Source: Spirochaetota bacterium (GTDB taxonomy: Bacteria > Spirochaetota > Spirochaetia > DSM-27196 > PWMO01). Taken from it: a stretch of 25,171 nt of DNA. The stretch is from assembly GCA_009908735.1 (NCBI GenBank), contig JAAAOR010000056.1:1-25171 (forward strand). The letters run 5' to 3'. Below, in pieces: positions 6,501 to 15,756 of this stretch (position 1 is its first letter; each line of letters begins with the position of its first letter). Made by a program: the position numbers and the translations under genes. Below the pieces are notes generated by a model. That model saw only the letters and a list, made by a program, of their open reading frames with translations. It was not told the origin of the DNA and searched no databases.

Positions 6501-7398
6501 GCCGCGACCTCGCCGACTGGCGGTCCGACCGGCGGCACTTGCAGTCTTGGCCTCCCTGCTTGTCGCGTGCGCACCCTCCGTCACGCTTGTGAGCGACCCG
6601 GTGTTTGCAGAGCTATACCTCTCGGAGAGCGGGGAGCTCCATCGTTTCGAGAGGGCTGCGGCCAACGCGGGCTATAGGTTGCGCACGGTGACGCTCGAGG
6701 CCGTACCTCAGGGTCCGGAGGGAGTCGACGCCGCCCTCGCCGGTACCGACCGCGGGCAGTCGGTCGTGCTCTCACCGCTGCTTGCCGCGGTTGCGCTCTC
6801 AACGGACGCTTTGCCGGAACGCGAGGGAGGCCGTGTCCTCCTCCTAGGCGGGCAGGATGCCGCCGACCCCGCCGCCGCGGCGTCTTCTACTGCGCATGAA
6901 GGGGTGTCGCGAGCGGTGCACGAGCGTGTTCCCGCCTTTACCGAGCTCGGCCGGCGCCTCTCGGGGCTGTCCCTCGTAGCGTACTTTCGCGTTGATACCG
7001 AGGCCCGGCGTGCCGAGCTCGACGCGTTTCGCAACGCCCTCGGCACCGGCACCGAAACCACCCGGTTCATAGTCTTCGAGAATTCGCCTGATGACACTGC
7101 GGTTCGGGAGGAGCTTTTTCGCGTGCGGTCCCCGGACGTGGACCTCGTCGCCTCCTTCCTAGGGCCCTGGAACCATCTGATCCTCGATGAGGTCGGCGGC
7201 ATGGGCGCAACGCAGCCTCCGGTTGCGACCGAAGACCTGGGCCCTGCAGTTGCCGGATACGAATCCCTCGCCGTCCTGAGCGTAGAGCGCGATTTTGCCG
7301 GTGCGCTGGAGGCCTTTCTCTCGGACGGGCAAGGCGATATAATAGTGGAGTCAAGGGTTTTAGACCGTGACGGTGACCCCGATAGTCGTGTACCATAG
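6493..7398 (+). CDS. Putative lipoprotein with periplasmic-binding-protein-like features
   Basis: This is a 301-residue exported lipoprotein: an Arg-rich N-terminus, a hydrophobic stretch and a lipobox LLVAC with the lipidated Cys near residue 26. The mature part looks like a two-lobed alpha/beta fold. The segments VVLSPLLAAVAL, SLVAYFRVDTEARRAELDAFRNAL, DVDLVASFLGPWN and VATEDLGPAVAGYESLAVLSVERDFAGALEAFL recall BMP/LacI-type sugar- or nucleoside-binding proteins, but no family is matched securely. It overlaps the membrane protein gene by eight bases. No classical ABC permease or ATPase is adjacent, so it may be a sensor or accessory partner of that membrane protein. Function is not assigned. 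Confidence 0.7.
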   Translation: MRKPRPRRLAVRPAALAVLASLLVACAPSVTLVSDPVFAELYLSESGELHRFERAAANAGYRLRTVTLEAVPQGPEGVDAALAGTDRGQSVVLSPLLAAVALSTDALPEREGGRVLLLGGQDAADPAAAASSTAHEGVSRAVHERVPAFTELGRRLSGLSLVAYFRVDTEARRAELDAFRNALGTGTETTRFIVFENSPDDTAVREELFRVRSPDVDLVASFLGPWNHLILDEVGGMGATQPPVATEDLGPAVAGYESLAVLSVERDFAGALEAFLSDGQGDIIVESRVLDRDGDPDSRVP

Positions 7399-7514
7399 GG
7401 GCAATAGCTGCTATGTTTGTGCGGTAATCGGGTCGTGCGATTAAACGGGATGAAAGAAGCTGCCGATTGTGGAAAAGGGAATGCCCTTCGGGAAATTAGA
7501 GAGGTTCAAACTGT

Positions 7515-7543
7515 TTGACAAAGGGTAGGCCCGGAAATATAAT
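7515..7543 (+). promoter_or_regulatory. Full-consensus sigma-70 promoter of the flaA unit
   Basis: TTGACA (7515-7520), a 17-base spacer and TATAAT (7538-7543) match the housekeeping consensus exactly. The transcript would start near 7550, leaving a leader of about 46 bases with AAGGAG at 7583-7588 before the ATG at 7596. No sigma-28 pattern is seen, so the flaA genes may be driven by the housekeeping factor while flaB may use the flagellar one. Confidence 0.85.
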
Positions 7544-7595
7544 CGGAAATGCTTTTATCGAGCTTTCAGCGACCACGGAAAAAAGGAGCTGAGTA

Positions 7596-8354
7596 ATGAA
7601 AAGAGGCAGCCTCGGGTACGTGCTGGTACTGCTGTCACTGTTGTGTCTTCTCGCTGTCCCTGCCTTCACTCAGAGTAGGAACGTAACGAACATTGTCTCG
7701 GTAGTTCTCGACGATTTCGATGATCCCCAAGAGAGTCGATATATCGTTCGCGGGAGCAAGTTCATCAACGAGGCCTATCTTGATGAGAGCGGGGCGGTAA
7801 CGCATGGTCATCTGCGGACTTTCCCCACGGCGCTTTATCGTGAGGAACCCGAAGACCGAGAACTGCGTGCGCTTGGCGTTAACGCTGCGTTCAACCGGAA
7901 AGGCTATAACTACATAGAGATCATTCCGGCGTCTGAGGGAGAGGATGGAGAGCTGGTGCCCGACGGAATAGAGATTCCGGGAACCGTTCGGGATATGAGC
8001 ATCTGGGTGTGGGGCAGCAATCGCCAATATTCTCTGGAAGTGCAGTTGCGGGATCATCGCGGAATAGTGCATACCCTCGACTTCGGTAGCATCGCCTACC
8101 GAGGGTGGGATAACCTGAGCATCGATATTCCGACCTATATCCCGCAGGACGTCGTCTACGTTCCACAGCGTCAGGGCCTCGAAATCGTAAAATTTCTTTT
8201 GTGGACGTCGCCACGCGAGCGGGTAAATGAGTTCTACGTATACTTCGACGAGCTCCGCGTAACCACCGATACGTTCGAAGAACCGTTTGATGGCGAGCGT
8301 CTTGCCAATCCCGAGTATGTCGAGGAGCTGTGGTCCGAAGGGGAGGGGGAGTAA
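7596..8354 (+). CDS. flaA: Flagellar filament outer layer (sheath) protein FlaA, first copy
   Basis: FlaA coats or stiffens the FlaB core of spirochaete periplasmic flagella and is exported by the Sec system. This 252-residue copy has a signal peptide (hydrophobic VLVLLSLLCLLAVPAF, cleavage near residue 26) and the typical beta-rich body: LDDFDDPQ early, IPGTVRDMSIWVWGSNRQYSLEVQLRD in the middle, then GWDNLSIDIP and FYVYFDELRVTTD near the end. The C-terminal 30 residues are acidic. A strong Shine-Dalgarno sequence (AAGGAG) lies seven bases before the ATG. It shares the TAATG stop/start with the second copy. The family call is firm; numbering as FlaA1 or FlaA2 is not possible from sequence alone. 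Confidence 0.93.
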   Translation: MKRGSLGYVLVLLSLLCLLAVPAFTQSRNVTNIVSVVLDDFDDPQESRYIVRGSKFINEAYLDESGAVTHGHLRTFPTALYREEPEDRELRALGVNAAFNRKGYNYIEIIPASEGEDGELVPDGIEIPGTVRDMSIWVWGSNRQYSLEVQLRDHRGIVHTLDFGSIAYRGWDNLSIDIPTYIPQDVVYVPQRQGLEIVKFLLWTSPRERVNEFYVYFDELRVTTDTFEEPFDGERLANPEYVEELWSEGEGE

Positions 8355-9058
8355 TGAAACGTGCCGTTCTGATTTTCACAGTCGTTCTTTTAGCCGCCAC
8401 TCCGGTCATGGCGCAGCAGGCGCAGACTCAAGCCGGCGACCTCGGCACCGACACCGCTCAGCAAGCCCTGCAGGAGGTCTCGCTCAGCCGCTTTGAAGAC
8501 CCGGGGCTCTGGAATGTGTATGTTCCCGCCGATCAGGGCGTCATCACCCATCAGCGGCTCGAAGGTGCCCCGATGGACAAAGAGCCCATTCCTGAAGAGG
8601 AAGAGGTCGGCTTGTTGATTCAGGATCAGTACGTCCTTGGTGTGAAAACCGAGTTCTTTCCCCCGCGATCGGCAAGCAGCATTTACGTGGAGGCAAATCG
8701 GCCGCTGGCGGTTCCCGGCATCGCGAAGACTCTCTCTGTGTGGGTGGTTGGGCGGAACTTTAACCACCGACTGTACGTGGTCATCCGCGATTTTACGGGA
8801 CAGACAAGCGTGTTGCACATGGGCCGGATGAACTTCTCCGGTTGGCGACAGCTGACCGTACCCATTCCGCCGGAAATTAACCAGCGGGATATCCACTACA
8901 GCGATCAGGGCGGAGTGGAGATAGTCGGTTTCGTGATAGAGCCCGACCTTCTCGAGACCTTTGGTTCCTACTATATCTACTTTGATGATCTGCGCGCACT
9001 CACCGACCTCTTCTCCGAAGAAGCACGCGATCCCGACGACATGGTTGACTCCTGGTAG
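8354..9058 (+). CDS. flaA: Flagellar filament outer layer (sheath) protein FlaA, second copy
   Basis: This is a second FlaA family member of 234 residues. It has a classic signal peptide (KRAVLIFTVVLLAATPVMA, then QQ) and matching body motifs: VPGIAKTLSVWVVGRNFNHRL, FTGQTSVLHMGRMNFSGWRQLTVPIP and YYIYFDDLRALTDLF. It is clearly paralogous to the upstream gene but well diverged. The ATG at 8354 overlaps the stop of the first copy by one base (TAATG), with a GGGAGGGGGAG ribosome binding stretch in the preceding codons. Reading from the earlier GTG at 8330 would spoil the signal peptide. The two proteins may assemble together in the sheath, as in spirochaetes with several FlaA subunits. A strong terminator follows. 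Confidence 0.93.
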   Translation: MKRAVLIFTVVLLAATPVMAQQAQTQAGDLGTDTAQQALQEVSLSRFEDPGLWNVYVPADQGVITHQRLEGAPMDKEPIPEEEEVGLLIQDQYVLGVKTEFFPPRSASSIYVEANRPLAVPGIAKTLSVWVVGRNFNHRLYVVIRDFTGQTSVLHMGRMNFSGWRQLTVPIPPEINQRDIHYSDQGGVEIVGFVIEPDLLETFGSYYIYFDDLRALTDLFSEEARDPDDMVDSW

Positions 9059-9106
9059 GAGCATGTCGCGACGAAAGACGTAGCTTAAATCCTTCGATAC
9101 CATAGC

Positions 9107-9135
9107 CCGGCCGCCTCTCAGCGGCCGGTTTTTTT
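9107..9135 (+). terminator. Rho-independent terminator after the flaA genes
   Basis: CCGGCCGC (9107-9114) and GCGGCCGG (9121-9128) form a perfect 8-bp stem with a 6-base loop, directly followed by seven T (9129-9135). It works for plus-strand transcription; on the minus strand no T-run follows, so tatD transcripts are not stopped by it in the same way. Confidence 0.93.
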
Positions 9136-9152
9136 GGGTGCGCGTCGCGGAA

Positions 9153-9956
9153 TCAGGCTTGGAGGAAGATGCGTTCGAAGTTCGCACGGGCCGCTGATGC
9201 GAGTAGCTCCACGCTTTGCCCGCGCAGCTCGGCGAGAAACTCGTAGGTGTATCCCACAAAGCCCGGTTGGTTGGGCTTTCCTCGGACAGCTTGCGGTGCC
9301 AGGAAGGGGGCGTCCGTCTCAACGAGAATGCGGTCGCCGGGGATGATGGCAGCGGCCCTTCGGATGTCTTCCGACCGCTTGTAGGTGGCGTTTCCCCCGA
9401 AAGAGATAGTAAACCCAAGGTCGAGAAACCGTCGTGCCGCTTCGGCGTCGGCTGAGAAGCAATGCATGACGCTCTCCACGGCGGGCGGGTGTGAAGCGAA
9501 GACGTCGAGGATGTCGTCGGTTGCGTCCCGGTTATGAACGACCACCGGCATGCGGCGCTCGTTCGCGAGCTCGATTTGTGAGGCAAAGAGATCACGCTGC
9601 TGTGTCGGCGTCCCGTTGTTCCTGTACCAGTCGAGACCTATCTCACCCAACGCGACGACCTGCGGGTTCGAGAGGGCCTCCCGGAGGCTGGTTTCCTGCG
9701 TCTCGAACGAGACGGCGCCGGCGTTGGAGGGATGCAGCCCCGCCGTAAGATAGACGCGATCGATCTCCGCGAGACAGCCGAGGCGTTGTTCGAAATCATT
9801 GAGGGATACCGCGATGTCGAGTCCGTATGCCATCCCCGCCTCCAAGCACGCGTGCAGAATATCCGTTGCCGGAAGACCCTTTTCTTTCATGACAAGTGTG
9901 TGGAAGTGTGAATCTACACTACCCGGGATGACGTGGGGCGAGCGATCTCGCGACAT
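9153..9956 (-). CDS. tatD: TatD family metal-dependent DNase
   Basis: This 267-residue enzyme belongs to the TatD/YcfH hydrolases, TIM-barrel metalloenzymes with 3'-5' exonuclease activity linked to DNA repair and DNA turnover. The metal ligands and signatures are all present: VDSHFHT (His17-x-His19), GEIGLDW with the bridging Glu, VVVHNRDA, the MHCFS motif and ETDAPFLAP near the C-terminus. Length is normal for the family. The ATG follows the uvrA stop by three bases, with GGAGG lying inside the last uvrA codons, so it is translationally coupled to uvrA. The pairing of a repair endonuclease component with a DNase suggests a shared DNA-repair role. Whether it acts on DNA, or on another substrate as some relatives may, is not shown by the sequence. 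Confidence 0.93.
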   Translation of the reverse strand: MSRDRSPHVIPGSVDSHFHTLVMKEKGLPATDILHACLEAGMAYGLDIAVSLNDFEQRLGCLAEIDRVYLTAGLHPSNAGAVSFETQETSLREALSNPQVVALGEIGLDWYRNNGTPTQQRDLFASQIELANERRMPVVVHNRDATDDILDVFASHPPAVESVMHCFSADAEAARRFLDLGFTISFGGNATYKRSEDIRRAAAIIPGDRILVETDAPFLAPQAVRGKPNQPGFVGYTYEFLAELRGQSVELLASAARANFERIFLQA

Positions 9957-9959
9957 GCT

Positions 9960-12900
9960 TTAATCCTCCATGGTTTGCAGGGGGTTGCTTCGATGAAGTA
10001 CGGGCTCGAGATAGCGTCCCGTCCAGGAGCTCGCGCGTGCCTCTACGATTTCTTCGGGGGTTCCCGCGGCGACGATTGTGCCACCGCCGTCGCCGCCTTC
10101 GGGCCCAAGGTCTATAACCCAGTCGGAGTCGGCCACTACTTCAAGGTTGTGCTCGATGACGATAACGGTATTTCCCGCCTCCACGAGGCGATGTAGGACC
10201 GACACCAACCGCTCGACGTCGGCCATGTGAAGGCCGATCGTGGGCTCATCGAGGATATAGAGGGCCGTCCCTTGCGAGGCGCTACGAGCCTTTGCAAGCT
10301 CGGTCACCAGCTTTATCCGTTGGGCCTCACCACCGCTGAGGGTCGGGCTCTGCTGCCCGAGCTTGAGGTAGCCGAGCCCGACATCACGCAGCATCTCGAC
10401 CGCCCGGTGAATGGTGGGGTGCGCCTCGAAGAAGGCGACCGCTTCCTCCACGCTCATGTCGAGAACTTCGGAGATATTCTTGCCCTTGAACTCAACCTCG
10501 AGGGTGTCATCGGTAAAGCGTCTGCCGTCGCAACGATCACATACCACGCTGACGTCGGGTAGAAAGCTCATTTCGATCCGCTTCAACCCTTGTCCGGCGC
10601 ATTCGGGGCAGCGGCCTTCGGCGGTGTTGAAAGAGAACCTGCCGGCGTTGTAGCCGCGCATGCGCGACTCCGGTAACCCGGCAAAGAGACGGCGGACCTC
10701 GCCCCAGAACCCGACATAGGTCGCAGGGCAGCTTCTCGGTGTCTTCCCGATGGGGGTTTGATCAACTTCCCTGGCGTAGTCGAGGGAGGAAAAGCCGTCA
10801 ATGCGCGTACAGCCGACCCATTCGGGAGTCTCATGGGTGTTACCGAGTCGCGGACGGAGGTTCCGGTGGATGACGTCGCGAACGAGTGAGCTCTTGCCGC
10901 TTCCGCTGACGCCCGTGACGCAGACCAGGCGTGCGAGGGGTACCGAGACATCGACCTCCCGCAGATTGTGGAGGGTCGCGCCGTGGACGGTTAACCGATC
11001 GGTATTGTCGCTAAGGAGGCGGCGCCCGTGCACCGGGTGCCCGGGTGGGCGGCCGAGATATCGCGCGGTAACCGATTGTGGAGAGGAAAGAACGTCGCCG
11101 ACCGAGCCCTCGGCAACCACGGCCCCGCCCTCAACGCCGCCCCCGGGACCGAGGTCTACCACGTAATCGGCGCTTCGTATTGTGTCTTCATCGTGCTCGA
11201 CGACGATGATGGAGTTGCCTTTCGCCTTGAGCTCGTGGAGTGTCTCGAGCAGCATCCGATTATCCCGTGCATGCAATCCGATGGTGGGTTCGTCGAGGAC
11301 GTAGGCTACGCCGCGGAGATTGGACCCGAGCTGGGCGGCGAGACGGATGCGCTGTGCCTCCCCTCCGGAAAGCGTTGGTGCGGCACGATCGAGGGGGAGG
11401 TAACCGAGACCCACGCGTTCGAGAAAGGACAGTCGGGCGCCGAGCTCGGCAAGAATATCGTGTGCAATTTCTCCCTCGCGGTCGGTGAAAGAAAAAGAAT
11501 CGATTCGTCCCCGCGCGTTGCTGACCGAGAGTTCCGTTACATCGTAGATGCCTGCGTTCTGCAGAAACACCGCACGTGCCTCGGGGCGAAGACGGGTGCC
11601 GCCGCAGGCGGTGCACGGCGTACCCTCATTGAAGGCCTGTGCGCCCGGTCCTGCGGTTGGCGAGTGCTCATTCTCGTCGTCTTCGCTTTCCTGCCCGGCA
11701 AGCCCCGTCCCTCTACACTGCGGACACCATCCGTGTTTTGAGTTAAATGAAAAGAGCCTCGGATCGAGCTCTTCAAACCCCCGGCCACAAACCGGGCATG
11801 AGCGCTCGGTGGAGTAGACCGCCTCCTCCCGGGTTCTACTGTCGAAAACATGGATGACGCCCTTTCCGAGGGCCGCAGCCCGCTCGAGCAGGGCGCGGAG
11901 ATGCGCGAGGTTGGCCGGATCCACCTCCACGTCGCCGATGGGGGCCTGGATCGTGTGCTCGCGGAACCGATCGAGACGGGGCCAAGCTGCGGTTTCCAGA
12001 AGATCACCGTCGACGCGCAGATACTCAAAGCCCTTGCCGGCTGCCCATGAGGCGAGATCGGTATAGTAGCCCTTCCGCGCGGTTACGAGCGGAGCGAGAA
12101 CGGTGACCCGACGTCCCTGCGCACCGGCGAGGAGGGTTGCTGCCACCGAGTCTACGCTCTGCGGCTCGATGGGCACGGCGCACGTGGGACAGTATTGCGT
12201 ACCGAGCTTCACAAAGAGGAGCCGGAGAAAATGATAGACCTCCGTCACGGTGGCGACGGTGCTCTTATTGGCGCCCCGACTCGTGCGCTGCTCAATGGCG
12301 ACGGTCGGCGGAAGCCCCTCGATGTGCTCGACGTCCGGCTTGGCCAGTTGCTCCAGAAACTGTCTGGCATACGCCGAGAGCGATTCCACGTACTTGCGCT
12401 GCCCCTCGGCATAGAGCGTGTCGAACGCCAGCGAGGGGCGGCTGCTCGGTTGCACGAACTGCCGGGCGTAGGCGTTCAGAGATTCAAGGTAGCGCCGCTG
12501 CCCCTCACCAAAGAGAATATCGAATGCCACCGTGCTCTTACCGCTTCCGCTGACGCCGGTGATGACGACAAGCTCGTCACGCGGGATGTTGAGGTCGACG
12601 TGCCTCAGGTTGTGCTCCCGGGCGCCGCGTATCACCATCTCAGCGTCCGGGGTTGTCTCCGGTTCATGGGGGACCGGTTCAGCGGCGGTAAAACCGGACT
12701 CGGCCACCTTTCCGCTAAGGTAGCGTCGGAGCGCGTCCGCCGTATGCCCGTCAGCCGACTCCGCAAGTCGCGCAGGGGGACCTTCGGCGACGACGGCGCC
12801 CCCGGCTTCGCCGCCCTCGGGGCCGAGGTCGAGGACCCAGTCTGCAGCCGCGATTACGTCGAGGTTATGCTCGATAACGACCACGGAGTGTCCGGCGTCC

Positions 12901-15692
12901 ACGAGACGTCGAAACGCCTGCAATAGCACCTCGATATCGCGGAAATGCAGGCCGGTCGTCGGCTCGTCAAAGAGGAAGAGGAGCGTGTCGTGTGTGCGCT
13001 TCGAGCGTCGCGAGGCATCGGCGAGGTGGCCGGCCAGCTTTAGCCGCTGGGCCTCACCGCCGCTGAGAGTCGGGACCGGCTGCCCGAGGGTTACGTATCC
13101 GAGGCCTACGTCGCGAAGGGGCTCGAGCCGCCTGCCGACAGCTTTCGAGAACGAGAACACCTCAACGGCCTCTTCGACCGTGAGCTCGAGGACGTCGGCG
13201 ATGGAGAGGCCGCCGCGGACCGGCCCCGCGTCGCCGTCGGGCCCCGCGTCGCCGTCGGGGATGCCGGCGACGACCCTATCCTTGCCCGACGGTGCGCCCC
13301 TGGTCGCCGGGGGAAGCAGTTTCACGTCCAGCACATCGGAGCGATAGCGGGCGCCGTTACACTCGGGACATCGCAGGTATACATCGCTGAGAAACTGCAT
13401 CTCCACGTGCTCGAAACCGTTCCCCCCGCAGCTCGGACAGCGACCGTCGCCGGAGTTGAAACTGAACGTCCCCGCGGTGTAGCCGCGCTCGCGTGCCAGC
13501 GGCTCCCGTGCGAAGAGCTTGCGTATCTCGTCGAACGCCCCGACGTAGCTAGCCGGATTCGAGCGCGTAGTCTTTCCGATGGGCGACTGATCCACCATGA
13601 CCACGCCGTCAATGTTCTCGACACCCGAGAGCTCATCGTAAGCCCCCGGCTGCTCTACGGGCGAACCCGTTTCCATGCGGATGGCATGATAGAGGACGTC
13701 CTGCACAAGGGTCGATTTCCCCGAGCCGCTGACTCCTGTCACGCACACGAGCCCGCCGAGCGGAATGTCGACGTCGACAGAGCGCAGGTTGTGCTCTGAT
13801 GCCCCACGAACCGAGACGACCGCGCTGCCGCGCCGTTCACCGAAGCGCCTTTCCCCTGCGGTGGTCGTCGTCTCTTGGTGCGGCGCCCCCGGGCTTCGGA
13901 CGCCGGAGCCGGCGACCTCCGGCACCTGGTCGCCCGCAACCGGGCGGCGATCGAGATAGCGCCCGGTAACGGACTGGGGCGCACGTCGCAGCTCGTCAGG
14001 CGTTCCATAGAACACCAGTGCGCCGCCGCCGGACCCCGCGTCCGGACCCAGATCAAGAACAAAATCGGCTGCCTCGATCACCTCCGGATCATGCTCCACG
14101 ACGATGAGGGTGTTCCCTGCATCCCGTAGACGATGCAGAACGCGAATGAGCCGGCCGATATCGCGCGAGTGAAGGCCGATGCTCGGCTCGTCGAGCACGA
14201 ATAGGGCATTCACGAGCGAGGTTCCCAACGCGGTCGTCAAGTTGATGCGCTGCACCTCTCCGCCGCTGAGGGTGCGCGACTGCCGGTCGAGGGTAAGGTA
14301 GCCGAGGCCCACATCGAGGAGATAGCCAAGCCTGGTTGCTATCTCCTCAAGAAGGAGCTCCACCGCCTCGTCGAGCGGTCCGGGAAGGTCGAGGTGCTCG
14401 AAAAAGGCGACCGATCGGGAGATCGGGAGAAGCATGATCTCATGAATATTGAGCCGCTCACCGCCACTCGAGAGTCGCCACAGAAGGGGCTCGGGCTTGA
14501 GCCGGGCTCCGCCGCAGTCGGGGCAGGGAGTGTAGGTTCGGTACTTGGAGAGGAGCACGCGGATATGCATCTTGTAGCTCTTCGACTCGAGCCAGTCAAA
14601 AAACCTGCGAATACCGTACCACTCACCGTCTTCCCAGGGCCCCTCGCCCTCGATGACCCACGCCCTCTCCTCATCGGTGAGATCACCCCACGGGACGTCG
14701 GTCCGAACGTTGCGGGTGCGGGCAAAGTGCATCATCTCCGTCCGGCAGACGCCGTAGCTCTCGCTCTGCCAGGGACGCACCGCGCCGTCGGCCAGACTCT
14801 TGTTCTTGTCGGGCACGACCAGGTCGTAGTCGATGCCGATGACCCGCCCGAAACCCCGGCAGGTGTCGCAGGCGCCCATGGGGGAGTTGAACGAGAAAAA
14901 GTTCGGCGCCGGCTCGCGGTAATGGATGTCGCACGCCGCGCAGTGGAGATCGGAGGAGTAGTGCCTGGCTTCCCGGGGCTCGAGGTCGGGGCCGAGTATG
15001 TAGGCCGTGACTCTGCCCTTGCCGTGATGCATTGCCGCCTCGAGGTCCTCGCTGAGGCGCTGCCGGTTTGCCGCGGTATAGCGGGTGCGATCCTGTATCA
15101 CCTCTACGGCGTCGGTCGTCTGAGAGTGCACGTGCGTGTAGCCCTCTTGGCCGAGCAGCTCGATGATCTCTGCGGGGTCGAAATCGGTGGGGACCGGGAC
15201 GGTGAAGGTGATCATGATTCGGTTGTCCGCCGGTACCTCACCCACGAGATCGTCGAGGATGCTCTGTGGCGTGTCTCGGCGGACTTCACGCCCACAGGAG
15301 CGGCAGTAGAGTGTCGCCGCCCGCGCAAAAAGCAGTTTCAGATGATCGTTGAGCTCGGTCATTGTGCCGACGGTGGAGCGGGAGGTTCGCACGGGATTGG
15401 TCTGGTCGATGGCGACAGCCGGAGGTATTCCCTCGATACGGTCCACCTGCGGCTTGTCCATACGGTCGAGGAATTGGCGCGTGTAGGCGGAGAACGTCTC
15501 CACGTAACGCCGCTGCCCCTCGGAGTAGACGGTGTCAAAGGCCAGAGACGATTTGCCCGAGCCACTCACGCCGGTGACCACAATGAGTTTGTTGAGGGGA
15601 AAGTCGAGGCTCAGGTTCTTGAGATTGTTCTGACGTGCCCCCTCGATGCGGATGGCGGGCCGGTATGGTGCACTCGTCTGTGTATGCGGCAT
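9960..15692 (-). CDS. uvrA: Tandem (double-length) excinuclease ABC subunit UvrA
   Basis: UvrA finds bulky DNA lesions and loads UvrB in nucleotide excision repair. Normal UvrA has about 940 residues and two ABC modules; this one has 1910 and four. Walker A motifs (GVSGSGKS) lie near residues 41, 652, 1045 and 1593, and LSGGE signatures near 475, 875, 1440 and 1783, each followed by a DEP-type Walker B. Zinc-finger cysteines occur in both halves (CPSCGGNG with [14 protein letters not shown] with CDRCDG). The first half keeps the insertion-domain region ([19 protein letters not shown]); in the second half it is replaced by a short acidic linker. The second half starts near residue 1020. The ATG at 15692 is chosen over a TTG at 15737 because family sequence starts soon after it; the Shine-Dalgarno sequence is weak. 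A 33-residue duplication lies in module three. Tandem UvrAs are known in some other phyla. Confidence 0.93.
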   Translation of the reverse strand: MPHTQTSAPYRPAIRIEGARQNNLKNLSLDFPLNKLIVVTGVSGSGKSSLAFDTVYSEGQRRYVETFSAYTRQFLDRMDKPQVDRIEGIPPAVAIDQTNPVRTSRSTVGTMTELNDHLKLLFARAATLYCRSCGREVRRDTPQSILDDLVGEVPADNRIMITFTVPVPTDFDPAEIIELLGQEGYTHVHSQTTDAVEVIQDRTRYTAANRQRLSEDLEAAMHHGKGRVTAYILGPDLEPREARHYSSDLHCAACDIHYREPAPNFFSFNSPMGACDTCRGFGRVIGIDYDLVVPDKNKSLADGAVRPWQSESYGVCRTEMMHFARTRNVRTDVPWGDLTDEERAWVIEGEGPWEDGEWYGIRRFFDWLESKSYKMHIRVLLSKYRTYTPCPDCGGARLKPEPLLWRLSSGGERLNIHEIMLLPISRSVAFFEHLDLPGPLDEAVELLLEEIATRLGYLLDVGLGYLTLDRQSRTLSGGEVQRINLTTALGTSLVNALFVLDEPSIGLHSRDIGRLIRVLHRLRDAGNTLIVVEHDPEVIEAADFVLDLGPDAGSGGGALVFYGTPDELRRAPQSVTGRYLDRRPVAGDQVPEVAGSGVRSPGAPHQETTTTAGERRFGERRGSAVVSVRGASEHNLRSVDVDIPLGGLVCVTGVSGSGKSTLVQDVLYHAIRMETGSPVEQPGAYDELSGVENIDGVVMVDQSPIGKTTRSNPASYVGAFDEIRKLFAREPLARERGYTAGTFSFNSGDGRCPSCGGNGFEHVEMQFLSDVYLRCPECNGARYRSDVLDVKLLPPATRGAPSGKDRVVAGIPDGDAGPDGDAGPVRGGLSIADVLELTVEEAVEVFSFSKAVGRRLEPLRDVGLGYVTLGQPVPTLSGGEAQRLKLAGHLADASRRSKRTHDTLLFLFDEPTTGLHFRDIEVLLQAFRRLVDAGHSVVVIEHNLDVIAAADWVLDLGPEGGEAGGAVVAEGPPARLAESADGHTADALRRYLSGKVAESGFTAAEPVPHEPETTPDAEMVIRGAREHNLRHVDLNIPRDELVVITGVSGSGKSTVAFDILFGEGQRRYLESLNAYARQFVQPSSRPSLAFDTLYAEGQRKYVESLSAYARQFLEQLAKPDVEHIEGLPPTVAIEQRTSRGANKSTVATVTEVYHFLRLLFVKLGTQYCPTCAVPIEPQSVDSVAATLLAGAQGRRVTVLAPLVTARKGYYTDLASWAAGKGFEYLRVDGDLLETAAWPRLDRFREHTIQAPIGDVEVDPANLAHLRALLERAAALGKGVIHVFDSRTREEAVYSTERSCPVCGRGFEELDPRLFSFNSKHGWCPQCRGTGLAGQESEDDENEHSPTAGPGAQAFNEGTPCTACGGTRLRPEARAVFLQNAGIYDVTELSVSNARGRIDSFSFTDREGEIAHDILAELGARLSFLERVGLGYLPLDRAAPTLSGGEAQRIRLAAQLGSNLRGVAYVLDEPTIGLHARDNRMLLETLHELKAKGNSIIVVEHDEDTIRSADYVVDLGPGGGVEGGAVVAEGSVGDVLSSPQSVTARYLGRPPGHPVHGRRLLSDNTDRLTVHGATLHNLREVDVSVPLARLVCVTGVSGSGKSSLVRDVIHRNLRPRLGNTHETPEWVGCTRIDGFSSLDYAREVDQTPIGKTPRSCPATYVGFWGEVRRLFAGLPESRMRGYNAGRFSFNTAEGRCPECAGQGLKRIEMSFLPDVSVVCDRCDGRRFTDDTLEVEFKGKNISEVLDMSVEEAVAFFEAHPTIHRAVEMLRDVGLGYLKLGQQSPTLSGGEAQRIKLVTELAKARSASQGTALYILDEPTIGLHMADVERLVSVLHRLVEAGNTVIVIEHNLEVVADSDWVIDLGPEGGDGGGTIVAAGTPEEIVEARASSWTGRYLEPVLHRSNPLQTMED
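12333..12530 (-). repeat. Two diverged 99-bp in-frame tandem units inside uvrA module three
   Basis: Residues 1055-1087 ([20 protein letters not shown] and on) and 1088-1120 ([20 protein letters not shown] and on) are adjacent copies of the segment that normally follows Walker A only once. By eye 19 of 33 residues are identical. The first copy continues QFVQPSSRP, as in the third module of long UvrAs. The second continues [16 protein letters not shown], as in ordinary UvrA. Either unit alone would give a normal-looking module. Confidence 0.88.
13222..13257 (-). repeat. Exact 18-bp tandem repeat (two copies) coding for Asp-Gly-Asp-Ala-Gly-Pro
   Basis: Two identical 18-base units lie in the linker before the [10 protein letters not shown] segment of UvrA module two, giving [12 protein letters not shown]. 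Exact identity indicates recent slippage in a surface loop and predicts length variation between strains. Confidence 0.85.
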
Positions 15693-15756
15693 GTGGAACT
15701 CAGAGCCTAAGCTATAGTCGCCGCCGGCGCGAGGCAAGTGATGAGAACACGAGAGC

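Noticed and set aside
7399..7514. Stretch before the flaA promoter, searched for a terminator of the lipoprotein gene and for a riboswitch
   Set aside because: Only short imperfect repeats (for example ATAG-CTG-CTAT); nothing that can be supported.
8390..9595. 401-residue minus-strand frame over flaA and tatD
   Set aside because: It crosses the flaA terminator and covers two well-supported genes in other frames.
14394..15710. 438-residue open frame on the plus strand
   Set aside because: Antisense to the first uvrA module; long open antisense frames are expected at this GC content, and it has no recognisable domain or ribosome binding site.
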